Positions 7,825 through 16,859 of a stretch of 25,940 nucleotides of DNA are shown piece after piece. The stretch is from an uncultured Ruaniaceae bacterium (lineage in GTDB: Bacteria; Actinomycetota; Actinomycetes; Actinomycetales; Beutenbergiaceae), in NCBI GenBank assembly GCA_938004115.1, contig CALKWS010000384.1:1-25940 (forward strand), in the 5' to 3' direction. Within the stretch, counting starts at the first letter, position 1; every line of letters begins with the position of its first letter. Under the pieces are notes generated by a model. It was not told where the DNA came from. It saw only the letters and a program-made list of their open reading frames with translations, and ran no database searches. The translations under genes were made by a program, and so were the position numbers.

Positions 7825-8787
7825 GCTGAGCACGACCTTGCCGAACGCCTGCCCCGTGGCCAGCCGCTCGAACGCCGCCCGCACCCCGGCCTCGGTGAAC
7901 TCGTGCACCGAGTCGATCACCGGTGCGCTGCCGGTCGCGGCGAGCATCGCGAGCAGGTCGTGCATCTGCTCCAGCGTGCCCATGGTGGAGCCGATGATCC
8001 GGAGGCTGCGGAAGAACACCCGGTTCAGTTCCGCCGGCGGCATGGGTCCGGTGGTGGCGCCCGAGACCACCACGACACCGCCGGGTCGCAGCACCCGCAG
8101 CGAGTGCTTCCAGGTGGCCTCCCCCACGGTCTCCAGCACGGCGTCGACCGGCTCGATCCGGGCGCCGGCGGCCACCGCCTCGTGGGCGCCGATCGTCAGT
8201 GCCTGCTCGCGGCGTTCCTCCGAACGGGAGGTGACGGTCACGTGGGCGCCCATCGCCCGGGCCAGGACGGTGGCGGCAGTGGCCACTCCCCCGCCGGCCC
8301 CCTGGATCAGGACCCGCTGGCCCGGACGCACCCGGGCGGCGTGCACCAGCATCCGGTAGGCGGTCAGATACGCGGTGGGCAGGCTGGCCGCGGTGGCGAA
8401 GTCCATCTGTTGCGGGATCGGCACCAGGTTGCGGCGGGGCACCCACACCCGCTCGGCCAGCGTGCCCGGGTACTGCTCGGACAACAGGGTGCGCTTGGGG
8501 TCCAAGGTCTCCTCCCCCACCCACCCGGGGCTGGTGAGCACGGCGTGCACCAGCACCCGCTCCCCGTCCGGACCGGTGCCGGCGGCGTCGGTGCCCAGCA
8601 CCATCGGTAACTGCTCCCGCGTCAGGCCCACTCCGCGCAGCGACCACAGGTCGTGATGGTTCAACGAGGCGGCGTGCACCTGCACCGGCACCCACTCCGG
8701 CTCGGGCGGCCGGACGTCCAGGGAACCGAAGGTCAGCGCGGACAGCGGATCGTCCGCATTCAGATCGTGAGCGTAGACACAGCGCAT
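7816..8787 (-). CDS. MDR-superfamily zinc-type alcohol dehydrogenase / quinone oxidoreductase-like protein
   Basis: A 323-residue medium-chain dehydrogenase/reductase. The N-terminal GroES-like domain (about 1-120) has SLNHHDLWSLRG and LGTDAAGTG; the Rossmann domain (about 145-270) has VLIQGAGGGVATAATVLARA for NAD(P) binding. The usual catalytic-zinc cysteine and histidine are not evident and the four-cysteine structural zinc loop is missing, which points to the NADPH:quinone oxidoreductase or enoyl-reductase branch. The substrate is unknown. Unlike most MDR proteins the N-terminus is Asp/Pro-rich and ordinary in length. The ATG at 8787 follows TAGGGT by six bases, so the message is probably leaderless. 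It is a single-gene unit, convergent with the SGNH-like gene and divergent from bL37. Confidence 0.88.
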   Translation of the reverse strand: MRCVYAHDLNADDPLSALTFGSLDVRPPEPEWVPVQVHAASLNHHDLWSLRGVGLTREQLPMVLGTDAAGTGPDGERVLVHAVLTSPGWVGEETLDPKRTLLSEQYPGTLAERVWVPRRNLVPIPQQMDFATAASLPTAYLTAYRMLVHAARVRPGQRVLIQGAGGGVATAATVLARAMGAHVTVTSRSEERREQALTIGAHEAVAAGARIEPVDAVLETVGEATWKHSLRVLRPGGVVVVSGATTGPMPPAELNRVFFRSLRIIGSTMGTLEQMHDLLAMLAATGSAPVIDSVHEFTEAGVRAAFERLATGQAFGKVVLSMA

Positions 8788-8793
8788 GGGTGC

Positions 8794-8818
8794 ACCCTAG
8801 TGGCGGGCCGGGCCCGGC
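8794..8818 (-). promoter_or_regulatory. oxidoreductase promoter with overlapping palindrome
   Basis: On the minus strand TAGGGT (8799-8794) lies six bases before the ATG at 8787, the leaderless geometry. A perfect 12-bp palindrome, GCCGGGCCCGGC (8807-8818), covers the spacer and -35 region and could be an operator. It is also the kind of GC-rich palindrome that arises by chance here. Confidence 0.4.
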
Positions 8819-8938
8819 TAGGGGCGGGCCATGGGCCGGGAGGCGGATCCGCTTGGGGTCGGCCCACCGGAGTGTGCGATCATGGGCACGGTCCTCGACC
8901 CTGAGAATCCTCGATCCACGAACGGGAAGGTGAACCCG

Positions 8939-9013
8939 ATGAGCAAGCGCGGACGCAAGCGCAAGGCCCGTCGCAAGAGCCCCGCGAACCGGGGCAAGCG
9001 GCCGAACAGCTGA
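8939..9013 (+). CDS. 50S ribosomal protein bL37
   Basis: A 24-residue, extremely basic protein (MSKRGRKRKARRKS, ending ANRGKRPNS). It matches in length and in the K/R-rich start and GKRPN end the small actinobacterial ribosomal protein bL37, which was found in mycobacterial 50S structures and binds 23S rRNA. GGGAAGG lies about seven bases before the ATG. The frame stays open upstream to 8831, but those residues are not conserved-looking and the Shine-Dalgarno sequence favours 8939. A perfect 30-bp palindrome downstream should terminate its transcript. It is small enough to be missed by most gene callers. Confidence 0.88.
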   Translation: MSKRGRKRKARRKSPANRGKRPNS

Positions 9014-9047
9014 CGAACCTTGCCGCCGAGCACTGCTCGGCCCGCCG

Positions 9048-9077
9048 ACGCCGAGCCGGATCGATCCGGCTCGGCGT
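9048..9077. terminator. bidirectional terminator between bL37 and rsrA
   Basis: A perfect 30-bp palindrome with 15-base arms (ACGCCGAGCCGGATC and its complement) lies between two convergent genes, 34 bases after the bL37 stop and 47 bases after the rsrA stop. There is no long T tract, which is usual for high-GC actinobacteria. Confidence 0.85.
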
Positions 9078-9102
9078 TCGTGCTCTGGTGCCGGGAGGGC
9101 GC

Positions 9103-9138
9103 GCCGCTACCGGGGCTGGCGCCCCTACCGGGACTGGC
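9103..9138 (-). repeat. 18-bp tandem duplication containing the rsrA stop codon
   Basis: GCCGCTACCGGGGCTGGC (9103-9120) and GCCCCTACCGGGACTGGC (9121-9138) are adjacent and 16 of 18 identical. The CTA at 9125-9127 is the rsrA TAG stop; its copy at 9107-9109 is 18 bases further on and in frame, giving a second in-frame stop. The second unit also encodes the last residues of RsrA. Confidence 0.8.
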
Positions 9139-9391
9139 GCAGCACGGTGAGTTGGGACATCACCCGCAGGCGCAACGACTCCGGGGCCACCTCGGCACAG
9201 GAGCGTCGCAGGACCACGCGCAAGGACCGCTCCGAGGCGAGCGCCTCCAGGCACTGCTCACAACTCTCGATGTGCGCCCGAAGCCGTTCCAACTGGCCGT
9301 CGGGCATCTCCGCGTCCAGGTACTCGCACAGGTACTCCAGCGCCTCCGTGCAGTCGCAGACCTCCGCTGCGCGACGCAACTCCTCGTTCAT
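9125..9391 (-). CDS. rsrA: mycothiol-system anti-sigma factor RsrA
   Basis: An 88-residue zinc-binding anti-sigma factor (ZAS family) that holds SigR inactive until thiol oxidation releases zinc. The signature HIESCEQC supplies H40, C44 and C47, and C14 sits 26 residues before the histidine, the spacing of the fourth ligand in Streptomyces RsrA. C12, C22 and C65 are extra cysteines that could take part in the redox switch. The ATG overlaps the sigR stop by four bases (ATGA), ensuring coupled, stoichiometric synthesis. The C-terminal residues and stop are part of an 18-bp tandem duplication, so the exact C-terminus may differ from relatives. Confidence 0.95.
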   Translation of the reverse strand: MNEELRRAAEVCDCTEALEYLCEYLDAEMPDGQLERLRAHIESCEQCLEALASERSLRVVLRRSCAEVAPESLRLRVMSQLTVLRQSR

Positions 9392-10215
9392 GCCTTCTCC
9401 ACCTTGATCCCCAACGAACGGGCGTGGTCGGCCAGCAAGGTCCGCAACTGGGCCCGGCCACGGTGCAGGCGGGACATCACCGTCCCGATCGGCGTCTCCA
9501 TGATCTCGGCGATCTCCTTGTAGGCGAACCCCTCCACGTCTGCCAGGTACACCGCCAGCCGGCGCTCCTCCGGAAGGGAGGCCAACGCATCCTTGATCAC
9601 ATCGTCCCCGAGGGCATCGATCGCCTCGGCCTCGGCGGATCGCAACCCGGTGGAGGTGTGCGAGGCGGCCCGGTGGATCTGCCAGTCCTCCACCGTGTCC
9701 GCATCGGACTGCTGCGGCTCCCGCTGCTTCTTGCGGTAGGAGTTGATGTAGGTGTTGGTCAGGATGCGGTAGAGCCAGGCCTTCAGGTTCGTGCCCGGCC
9801 GGTACTGGGCGAAGGCCGCGTACGCCTTGGAGAAGGTCTCCTGGACCAGGTCCTGGGCGTCATCGGGATTCCGCGTCATCCGCAGCGCCGCACCGTAGAG
9901 CTGGTCCAGATACGGCAACGCGTCCGCCTCGAACCGCCGGTCGCGCTCCTCGGGCGTCTCCTCCGGGGCACGCACCTGGCCGCGGTCGTCCTGGCCGGCC
10001 CCCGGCTCCTCCACCCGCGCCTGGACCCGGTCCCGCTGCTCGCCTTCACCGTGATCGTCCATTGTCCGCAAGCCTAGCCCCATCCCGGGCGTCCGCAGCC
10101 CCGGGTAGGGCGCCGGCATCGTAGCCGCCGCGGGCCCGACCGGTAGGGTCATCGCTCCGTCCGGACCGGACTGGTACACCGGCACGAAGGGATACGCTCT
10201 CGGCTTCTCACTCAT
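9388..10215 (-). CDS. sigR: RNA polymerase sigma factor SigR (thiol-oxidative stress, ECF group)
   Basis: An ECF sigma factor that directs transcription of thiol-disulfide homeostasis genes and is held by RsrA. Region 2 (from about ALPYLDQLYGAALRMTRN through AWLYRILTNTYINSYRKK) and region 4 (SLPEERRLAVYLADVEGF, YKEIAEIMETPIGTVMSRLHRG) are complete. Two start regions look real. ATG 10215 (or GTG 10224) lies just downstream of a consensus sigma-R promoter and gives a 275-residue form. ATG 10062 follows a TAGGCT -10 box by eight bases and gives a 224-residue form. This matches Streptomyces coelicolor, where a stable SigR and an induced, unstable, N-terminally extended SigR' of about 55 extra residues exist. 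The coordinates here are for the long form. Confidence 0.93.
   Translation of the reverse strand: MSEKPRAYPFVPVYQSGPDGAMTLPVGPAAATMPAPYPGLRTPGMGLGLRTMDDHGEGEQRDRVQARVEEPGAGQDDRGQVRAPEETPEERDRRFEADALPYLDQLYGAALRMTRNPDDAQDLVQETFSKAYAAFAQYRPGTNLKAWLYRILTNTYINSYRKKQREPQQSDADTVEDWQIHRAASHTSTGLRSAEAEAIDALGDDVIKDALASLPEERRLAVYLADVEGFAYKEIAEIMETPIGTVMSRLHRGRAQLRTLLADHARSLGIKVEKA
10071..10076 (-). promoter_or_regulatory. internal TAGGCT -10 box for the short SigR form
   Basis: On the minus strand TAGGCT (10076-10071) is followed after eight bases by the ATG at 10062. It would give a leaderless or nearly leaderless message for the 224-residue SigR. No clear -35 box is visible. It lies inside the coding sequence of the long form. 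Confidence 0.5.
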
Positions 10216-10233
10216 GACCTGCACACCAAGGAC

Positions 10234-10259
10234 AACGAGGATCGGAGCCGAAGCATTCC
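10234..10259 (-). promoter_or_regulatory. consensus sigma-R-dependent autoregulatory promoter of sigR-rsrA
   Basis: On the minus strand GGAAT (10259-10255) is separated by exactly 18 bases from GTT (10236-10234), the known SigR/SigH consensus (GGAAT-N18/19-GTT). Transcription would start near 10225-10228, just before the GTG at 10224 and ATG at 10215. Position and spacing make positive autoregulation of the operon very likely. Confidence 0.85.
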
Positions 10260-10379
10260 AACTCCGCCGCGCCGGCAGGATCGGCCGCCAGCGCGCCGGC
10301 GAAATCCGCCGGGGCTACCGGGCCGTCCAGAACACGCCAAGGGCTCGCGTCAGCGGGCATTGTGCGGTAGCAATGGGGT

Positions 10380-10886
10380 ATGAGTTTGCTGCGCACCATC
10401 GCCCGGCCCCTGCTCGCCGCCGTGTTCATCGTGGACGGATGGGACTCGATGCGCCATCCGGAGCGGCACGCGGAGAATCTCGAGCCGATCGCCAAGCCTC
10501 TGGCCACGGTCGCCGAGAACGTCCCCGGTATGCCCAAGGACACGGTGAGCCTGGCCCGCGCCGGCGGCGCGGTGTGCGTGGTGGCCGGCGGCATGCTCGC
10601 CACCGGCCGGATGCCCCGTCTGGCCGCGGCGGCGCTGGCGGTGGCGGCGGTCCCGGTCGCGCTCGCCAGCCGGCCCCGGGGGCAGACCCCGGAGGAACGG
10701 CGCGAGGAACTCAGCACCTTCCTGCGCAAGGTCGGTCTGGTGGGCGGGTTGATCTTCGCCGCCGGGGACCGGCGCGGGGAACCCTCGATGCGGTGGAAGC
10801 GGGAGAACGCCAAGGCCCACCGGGAGGAACTGTCGAACCTGAAGTCGGACCTGAAGGCCGAGGTCAAGGCAGCCAAGGCTGCGTGA
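10380..10886 (+). CDS. DoxX family membrane protein
   Basis: A 168-residue integral membrane protein of the DoxX family. It opens with LLRTIARPLLAAVFIVDGWD, a typical DoxX first helix, and has further hydrophobic helices at about 57-75, 78-97 and 116-130. The last 35 residues are charged and alternate Lys/Glu (helical, possibly coiled). DoxX proteins are linked to redox and thiol stress in mycobacteria, where one forms a membrane oxidoreductase complex with SodA and SseA. Lying divergently beside sigR fits such a role but does not prove it. The start at 10380 has no strong Shine-Dalgarno sequence; TAGCAA lies shortly upstream, so it could be leaderless. aroA starts ten bases after its stop, so the two may share a transcript. 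Confidence 0.88.
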   Translation: MSLLRTIARPLLAAVFIVDGWDSMRHPERHAENLEPIAKPLATVAENVPGMPKDTVSLARAGGAVCVVAGGMLATGRMPRLAAAALAVAAVPVALASRPRGQTPEERREELSTFLRKVGLVGGLIFAAGDRRGEPSMRWKRENAKAHREELSNLKSDLKAEVKAAKAA

Positions 10887-10896
10887 CCGACCGTCG

Positions 10897-12183
10897 ATGA
10901 ACACCGCTGATCCGTGGCCCGCACCGGTGGCCACCGAGCCGGTGGATGCCACCGTGGTGGTTCCCGGCTCCAAGTCCCTGACGAATAGGTTCCTGCCGCT
11001 GGCCGCCCTGGCCGAGGGTCCCACGCACCTCACCGGCGCCTTGCGCTCCCGGGATGCGGACCTGATGATCGCCGCGCTGCAGGCGCTCGGCGCCACCGTG
11101 ACCACCTCGGCCGACCCCACCAGCCTGACCATCGAGCCCGGGGCGCTCGGGGGCGGGGTGACCATCGACTGCGGGCTGGCCGGCACGGTGATGCGGTTCA
11201 TCCCTCCGATCGCGGCGCTCGCCGACGGGCCGGTGCACCTGGACGGCGACGTGGGTGCGCGCAGCCGGCCGATGGGACCCGTGCTGCGCGCCCTGCGCGA
11301 TCTGGGCGTCCAGGTGACCGGCGCGGACCTGGACCACCTGCCCGTCACGGTCCACGGCACCGGCGCGGTACAGGGCGGGCAGGTGGAGATAGACGCGGGC
11401 GCCTCGTCCCAGTTCGTCTCCGCGCTGTTGCTCGCCGCTCCCAGGTTCACCTCCGGGCTCACCGTGCGGCATGTGGGTCAGGTGCTCCCGAGCAAACCGC
11501 ACATCGACATGACGGTGCAGGTGCTGCGTGAGCGGGGGGTGCGGGTGGACGACTCCGTGCCGCACGTGTGGCGGGTGGAGCCCGGGCCGATCGCCGCCGG
11601 CACCGTCGTGGTGGAGCCGGACCTGTCCAACGCGGCTCCGTTCCTGGCTGCGGCGCTCGCCGCCGGCGGCACCGTGCGGATCCCGAACTGGCCCGCGCAG
11701 ACCACCCAGCCCGGGGCGCTGCTGCCCCGGTTCCTCAGCGCCTTCGGCGGCTCGGTGCACCAGGACGGCGACGTGCTCATCGCCCGCGGCGGCGGCGACC
11801 TGGCCCCGGTGGATCTGGACCTGGGCGCGGCCGGGGAACTGGCCCCCACGATCGCCGCGCTGGCCGCGCTCGCCCCGGGCCGCTCCCACCTGCGCGGGAT
11901 CGCCCACCTGCGCGGGCACGAGACCGACCGGTTGGCCGCATTGACCACCGAGATCCGGCGGCTCGGCGGCGGGGCGCAGGAGACCGAGGACGGGCTGATC
12001 ATCGACGGCGGCGGGCTGCGTCCGGCCGTGCTGCAGACCTATCACGACCACCGGATGGCCACCTTCGCCGCGATCATCGGGCTGGTGGTCGAGGGTGTGC
12101 AGGTGGTGGACGTGGGAACCACGGCCAAGACCCTGCCCGGCTTCGCGACGATGTGGCAGAGGATGTTGCACGGGGACGCATGA
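10897..12183 (+). CDS. aroA: 3-phosphoshikimate 1-carboxyvinyltransferase (EPSP synthase)
   Basis: A full-length 428-residue EPSP synthase, the sixth step of the shikimate pathway (shikimate-3-phosphate plus PEP). Motifs in order: GSKSLTNR (24-31, K26 binds PEP), DCGLAGTVMR (91-100), RPM (124-126), ASSQFVSALLL, KPHIDMT, DLSNAAPF, HETDR (341-345), YHDHRMA (382-388) and K411. The position of the usual catalytic aspartate is GELAPT, with E314 in its place. I believe this is typical of actinobacterial EPSP synthases but cannot check it here. The glycine of the LAGT loop is kept. The gene overlaps rsgA by four bases (ATGA). The aroA-rsgA pair close to the sigma-R/H locus is also seen in mycobacteria. 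Confidence 0.97.
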   Translation: MNTADPWPAPVATEPVDATVVVPGSKSLTNRFLPLAALAEGPTHLTGALRSRDADLMIAALQALGATVTTSADPTSLTIEPGALGGGVTIDCGLAGTVMRFIPPIAALADGPVHLDGDVGARSRPMGPVLRALRDLGVQVTGADLDHLPVTVHGTGAVQGGQVEIDAGASSQFVSALLLAAPRFTSGLTVRHVGQVLPSKPHIDMTVQVLRERGVRVDDSVPHVWRVEPGPIAAGTVVVEPDLSNAAPFLAAALAAGGTVRIPNWPAQTTQPGALLPRFLSAFGGSVHQDGDVLIARGGGDLAPVDLDLGAAGELAPTIAALAALAPGRSHLRGIAHLRGHETDRLAALTTEIRRLGGGAQETEDGLIIDGGGLRPAVLQTYHDHRMATFAAIIGLVVEGVQVVDVGTTAKTLPGFATMWQRMLHGDA

Positions 12184-13283
12184 GGGCGGCACACCGATAC
12201 ACCGAGGACGATGTGCGGGTGCGCCCCAGCCGGCGCGGCAGCCGTCCCCGCAGTAAACGACGCCCGGACCACGCCGACGCGATCCCCGCGCTGGTGACCG
12301 GACTGGACCGGGGCCGGGCCCGCCTGCTCACCGATGACGGCGTGCCGCTGGTCGCGATGATGGCTCGTGAGCTGGGCCGGGGCGCGGTGGTCGTGGGCGA
12401 TCGGGTCGACGTGGTGGGCGATACCTCCGGCGCCCCGGACACCCTCGCCCGGGTGGTGCGCGTCCACGAACGGCGCACCGTGCTGCGGCGATCCGCCGAG
12501 GAGGTGGAGGGCGCCGAACGCGTGATCGTCGCCAACGCCGATCAGATGGTGATCGTCACCGCGCTGGCCGATCCCGAGCCCCGGCCGCGGATGGTGGACC
12601 GGTGCCTGGTGGCCGCGTTCGACGCGGGGATAGACGCGCTGCTGTGCCTGACCAAGGCCGACCTGGCCGACCCCGGCGACTTCCTCGCGGCCTACTCCTC
12701 GCTGGGCGTGCCGGCCGTGGTGACCGCCATGGAACCAGCGGCCGAACCACCCGCGGCCGCCGAACCACGCGCGTCCGCCGAACCACCCGCGCCCGCCGAA
12801 CCGGATCCCTCCGCTGGGCCCGCGCCGTCGTCCGTGCGTGGCCTGGATGACCTGCGCAGCGCCCTCACCGGCCGGGTGTCGGTACTGGTGGGGCACTCCG
12901 GGGTGGGTAAGTCCACCCTGGTGAACGCATTGGTGCCCGACGCCGACCGTGCCGTGGGCGAGGTGAACGTCGCCACCGGCCGGGGGCGGCACACGTCCAC
13001 CTCCGCCGTGGCCCTGCCGTTGCCCGAGGGGGGCTGGATCATCGACACCCCGGGGGTGCGGTCCTTCGGCCTGGCGCACGTGGAGCCGGAGACCCTGGTG
13101 CACGCCTTCGGGGACCTGAGCGAGGTGGCCGCCGACTGCCCGCGGGGATGCACCCACACCGCTGACGCCCCGGACTGCGCGCTGGACGAATGGGTGGCCT
13201 CCGGCGCGGCCGGGGACACCGGGCGGGCACGGTTGACGTCGTTCCGGCGGCTCCTGGCCAGCCGGGGGCCCGATCAGGACTGA
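12180..13283 (+). CDS. rsgA: ribosome small-subunit-dependent GTPase A, with a repeat insertion in the G5 loop
   Basis: A 367-residue circularly permuted GTPase that acts in late 30S maturation. After an N-terminal OB domain comes G4 TKAD (158-161), then G1 GHSGVGKST (238-246) and G3 DTPG (289-292), the permuted order diagnostic of RsgA. The C-terminal zinc site is C320, C324, H326, C333. The N-terminal 30 residues are very basic. Between VTAM, where the G5 loop is expected, and GLDDLR there is an extra Ala/Glu/Pro segment (185-218) made by an 18-bp in-frame tandem repeat. It starts inside the aroA stop (ATGA) and is probably translationally coupled. It converges on sdhB with only seven bases between stops. 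Confidence 0.95.
   Translation: MRAAHRYTEDDVRVRPSRRGSRPRSKRRPDHADAIPALVTGLDRGRARLLTDDGVPLVAMMARELGRGAVVVGDRVDVVGDTSGAPDTLARVVRVHERRTVLRRSAEEVEGAERVIVANADQMVIVTALADPEPRPRMVDRCLVAAFDAGIDALLCLTKADLADPGDFLAAYSSLGVPAVVTAMEPAAEPPAAAEPRASAEPPAPAEPDPSAGPAPSSVRGLDDLRSALTGRVSVLVGHSGVGKSTLVNALVPDADRAVGEVNVATGRGRHTSTSAVALPLPEGGWIIDTPGVRSFGLAHVEPETLVHAFGDLSEVAADCPRGCTHTADAPDCALDEWVASGAAGDTGRARLTSFRRLLASRGPDQD
12738..12800 (+). repeat. 18-bp coding tandem repeat in rsgA
   Basis: Three adjacent units, GCGGCCGAACCACCCGCG (12738-12755), GCCGCCGAACCACGCGCG (12756-12773) and TCCGCCGAACCACCCGCG (12774-12791), are followed by half a unit. As 18 is a multiple of three the array stays in frame and encodes repeats of the type A-E-P-P-A-A. 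It is the source of the insertion in RsgA and could vary in copy number between strains. Confidence 0.85.
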
Positions 13284-13290
13284 GCCGGGA

Positions 13291-14036
13291 TCACTTCCCG
13301 CCGTGCGCCAGCGCGCCGAGTACGTCCGCGTTGGTCTGGGAGATCACCGACAGCGGGATGCCCTTGGGGCAGACCGCCTCGCACTCGCCGATCTGGGTGC
13401 AGCCGCCGAAGCCCTCGTGGTCGTGCTGGGCGGTCATCCGCAGCGCGCGGCTGTGCCGCTCGGGCTGCCCCTGCGGCAGTTTGCCCAGGTGGGCGATCTT
13501 GGCACCGAGGAACAACGAGGCCGACCCGTTCGGGCAGGCCGCCACACATGCCCCGCAGCTGATGCAGGCGGCGGCGTCGAAGGCGTCCTGGGCATCCTCC
13601 CGGGGCACCGGGATCGCGTGCGCGTCCGGGGCAGCCCCGGTGTTCACCGAGATGTATCCGCCGGCCTGGATGATCCGGTCGAAGGAGGAGCGGTCCACCA
13701 CCAGGTCGCGGATCACCGTGAACGGTTCGGCACGGAACGGTTCGACGTCGATGACGTCCCCGTCGTTGAAGCTGCGCATGTGCAACTGGCACGTGGTCAC
13801 CATCTGCTTTGGTCCGTGCGCCAAACCGTTGATCACCAGCCCGCACGCCCCGCAGATACCCTCCCGGCAGTCGGAGTCGAAGGCGATCGGGTCCTCACCC
13901 TCCATGGTGAGGCGCTCGTTGAGCATGTCGAGCACCTCCAGGAAGGACATGTCCGGGGAGATGCCCTCCACGTGGTAGGTGACCATGCGGCCCTTGTCCG
14001 CGGCGTCGCGCTGCCGCCAGACCCGTAGCGTGATGT

Positions 14037-14040
<4 letters not shown>
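13291..14040 (-). CDS. sdhB: succinate dehydrogenase / fumarate reductase iron-sulfur subunit
   Basis: A 249-residue electron-transfer subunit of complex II. It carries eleven cluster cysteines in the standard order: C58, C63, C66 and C84 for the [2Fe-2S] cluster (CREGICGAC...TTC), C159, C162, C165 for [4Fe-4S] (CISCGAC), and C169, C204-C210-C214 (ACPNG, CTQIGEC, CPKG) for the third cluster and closure of the second. The GTG start overlaps the sdhA stop (GTGA), with GGAG seven bases upstream. It is the last gene of the sdhCAB operon and ends seven bases from the convergent rsgA stop, with no room for a separate terminator. Confidence 0.96.
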
Positions 14041-16006
<1,966 letters not shown>

Positions 16007-16010
<4 letters not shown>

Positions 16011-16729
16011 TGCACGACTCCGAAGAGGATGGCGAAGGGTGGGATGAGGAAACCGGCGATGATCACGACGGTCACCACGGTGGCCATGACGTTGAGGTTG
16101 CGCCGCACCCGCGGTGAACGGTTCCAGCCGAGGCTGGCGAACGCGGCCCACAGGCCGTGCCGCAGGTGGAAGGCCAGGGCGATGAGCGCCACGGTGTAGG
16201 ACAGCACCACCGGCCACAACTGGAACCCGTTGATCATCCGCTCGTACGGACTGGCCGAGGCCCCACCGGGGGCGATGGTGTTCGTGGTCAGGTGCAGCAC
16301 GTGGTAGATCACGAACAGCCCGATCACCACCCCGCCCCAGCGCAGGGTGAAGGAGGCGTAGGAGCGTTGGTGTCCGCGCCGTGCCTTGGTGCTCACGTAC
16401 CGTGCCGCACCCCGGCCCCCGGTGACCGCCCGCGCCCGGTGCCACAAGGTGACCGCGGCGTAGATGTGCAGCAGGATCGAGGCGAGCAGCACCACCCGCA
16501 TCAGCCACAGCGCGCCGGAGTAGGGAAGCAGCGGCTCGCCGAGGTTGCGCAGGTAGGCGGAGTAGTCGTCGAAGGCCTGTTGACCGGAGAAGATCTTCAG
16601 GTTCCCGTACATGTGCGCGATCAGGAACAGCACCAGGATGACGCCGGTGACCGCCATAACGGATTTGAGCACGATGCTCGAGCGCCACCTGGGGATCGGT
16701 GGCCTGGTGTTCGTCGTTGGAATAGCCAC
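16007..16729 (-). CDS. sdhC: succinate dehydrogenase cytochrome b subunit
   Basis: A 240-residue membrane anchor with five predicted helices (about 19-42, 72-96, 125-147, 172-194, 212-237). This is the single-subunit, dihaem type of complex II anchor, with no sdhD. Histidines in helices that could ligate haem are H39 (LIAHMYGN), H88 (LLHIYAAV), H143 and H146 (IYHVLHL) and H188/H191 (AFHLRHG). Such anchors reduce menaquinone, and in Gram-positives this reaction may be driven by the proton gradient. The GTG at 16729 is six bases after TACGGT, so the operon message is probably leaderless. The longer open frame beyond this point (to 17104) is not coding. Confidence 0.93.
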
Positions 16730-16735
16730 GTCTAC

Positions 16736-16741
16736 ACCGTA
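16736..16741 (-). promoter_or_regulatory. -10 box (TACGGT) of the sdhCAB operon
   Basis: On the minus strand TACGGT (16741-16736) is followed by GTAGAC and then the GTG start at 16729. This places the likely transcription start on or next to the start codon. No good -35 box is seen, which would suit a promoter that needs an activator. Confidence 0.5.
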
Positions 16742-16794
16742 CTCTCTTCGAACGAGTGGCCCGTCACATTTCCTCCACAGCGGGGCCACGATCG

Positions 16795-16810
16795 TGTGGC
16801 GCGCGTCACG
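16795..16810. promoter_or_regulatory. possible Crp/GlxR-type binding site upstream of sdhC
   Basis: TGTGGCGCGCGTCACG fits the Crp/GlxR consensus TGTGA-N6-TCACA at eight of ten defined positions. Its centre is about 72 bp upstream of the inferred sdhC start, a usual position for activation. It also lies just upstream of the divergent hisN promoter. This is a motif match only. Confidence 0.35.
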
Positions 16811-16846
16811 TGCGGGCCGGTCCGCGGCAGGCACCCGCCCAGCCGC

Positions 16847-16852
16847 TAGGTT
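16847..16852 (+). promoter_or_regulatory. -10 box (TAGGTT) of hisN, probably leaderless
   Basis: TAGGTT is followed by seven bases and the ATG at 16860. There is no Shine-Dalgarno sequence in those seven bases, so transcription is expected to begin at or next to the start codon. Confidence 0.5.
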
Positions 16853-16859
16853 GACCACC

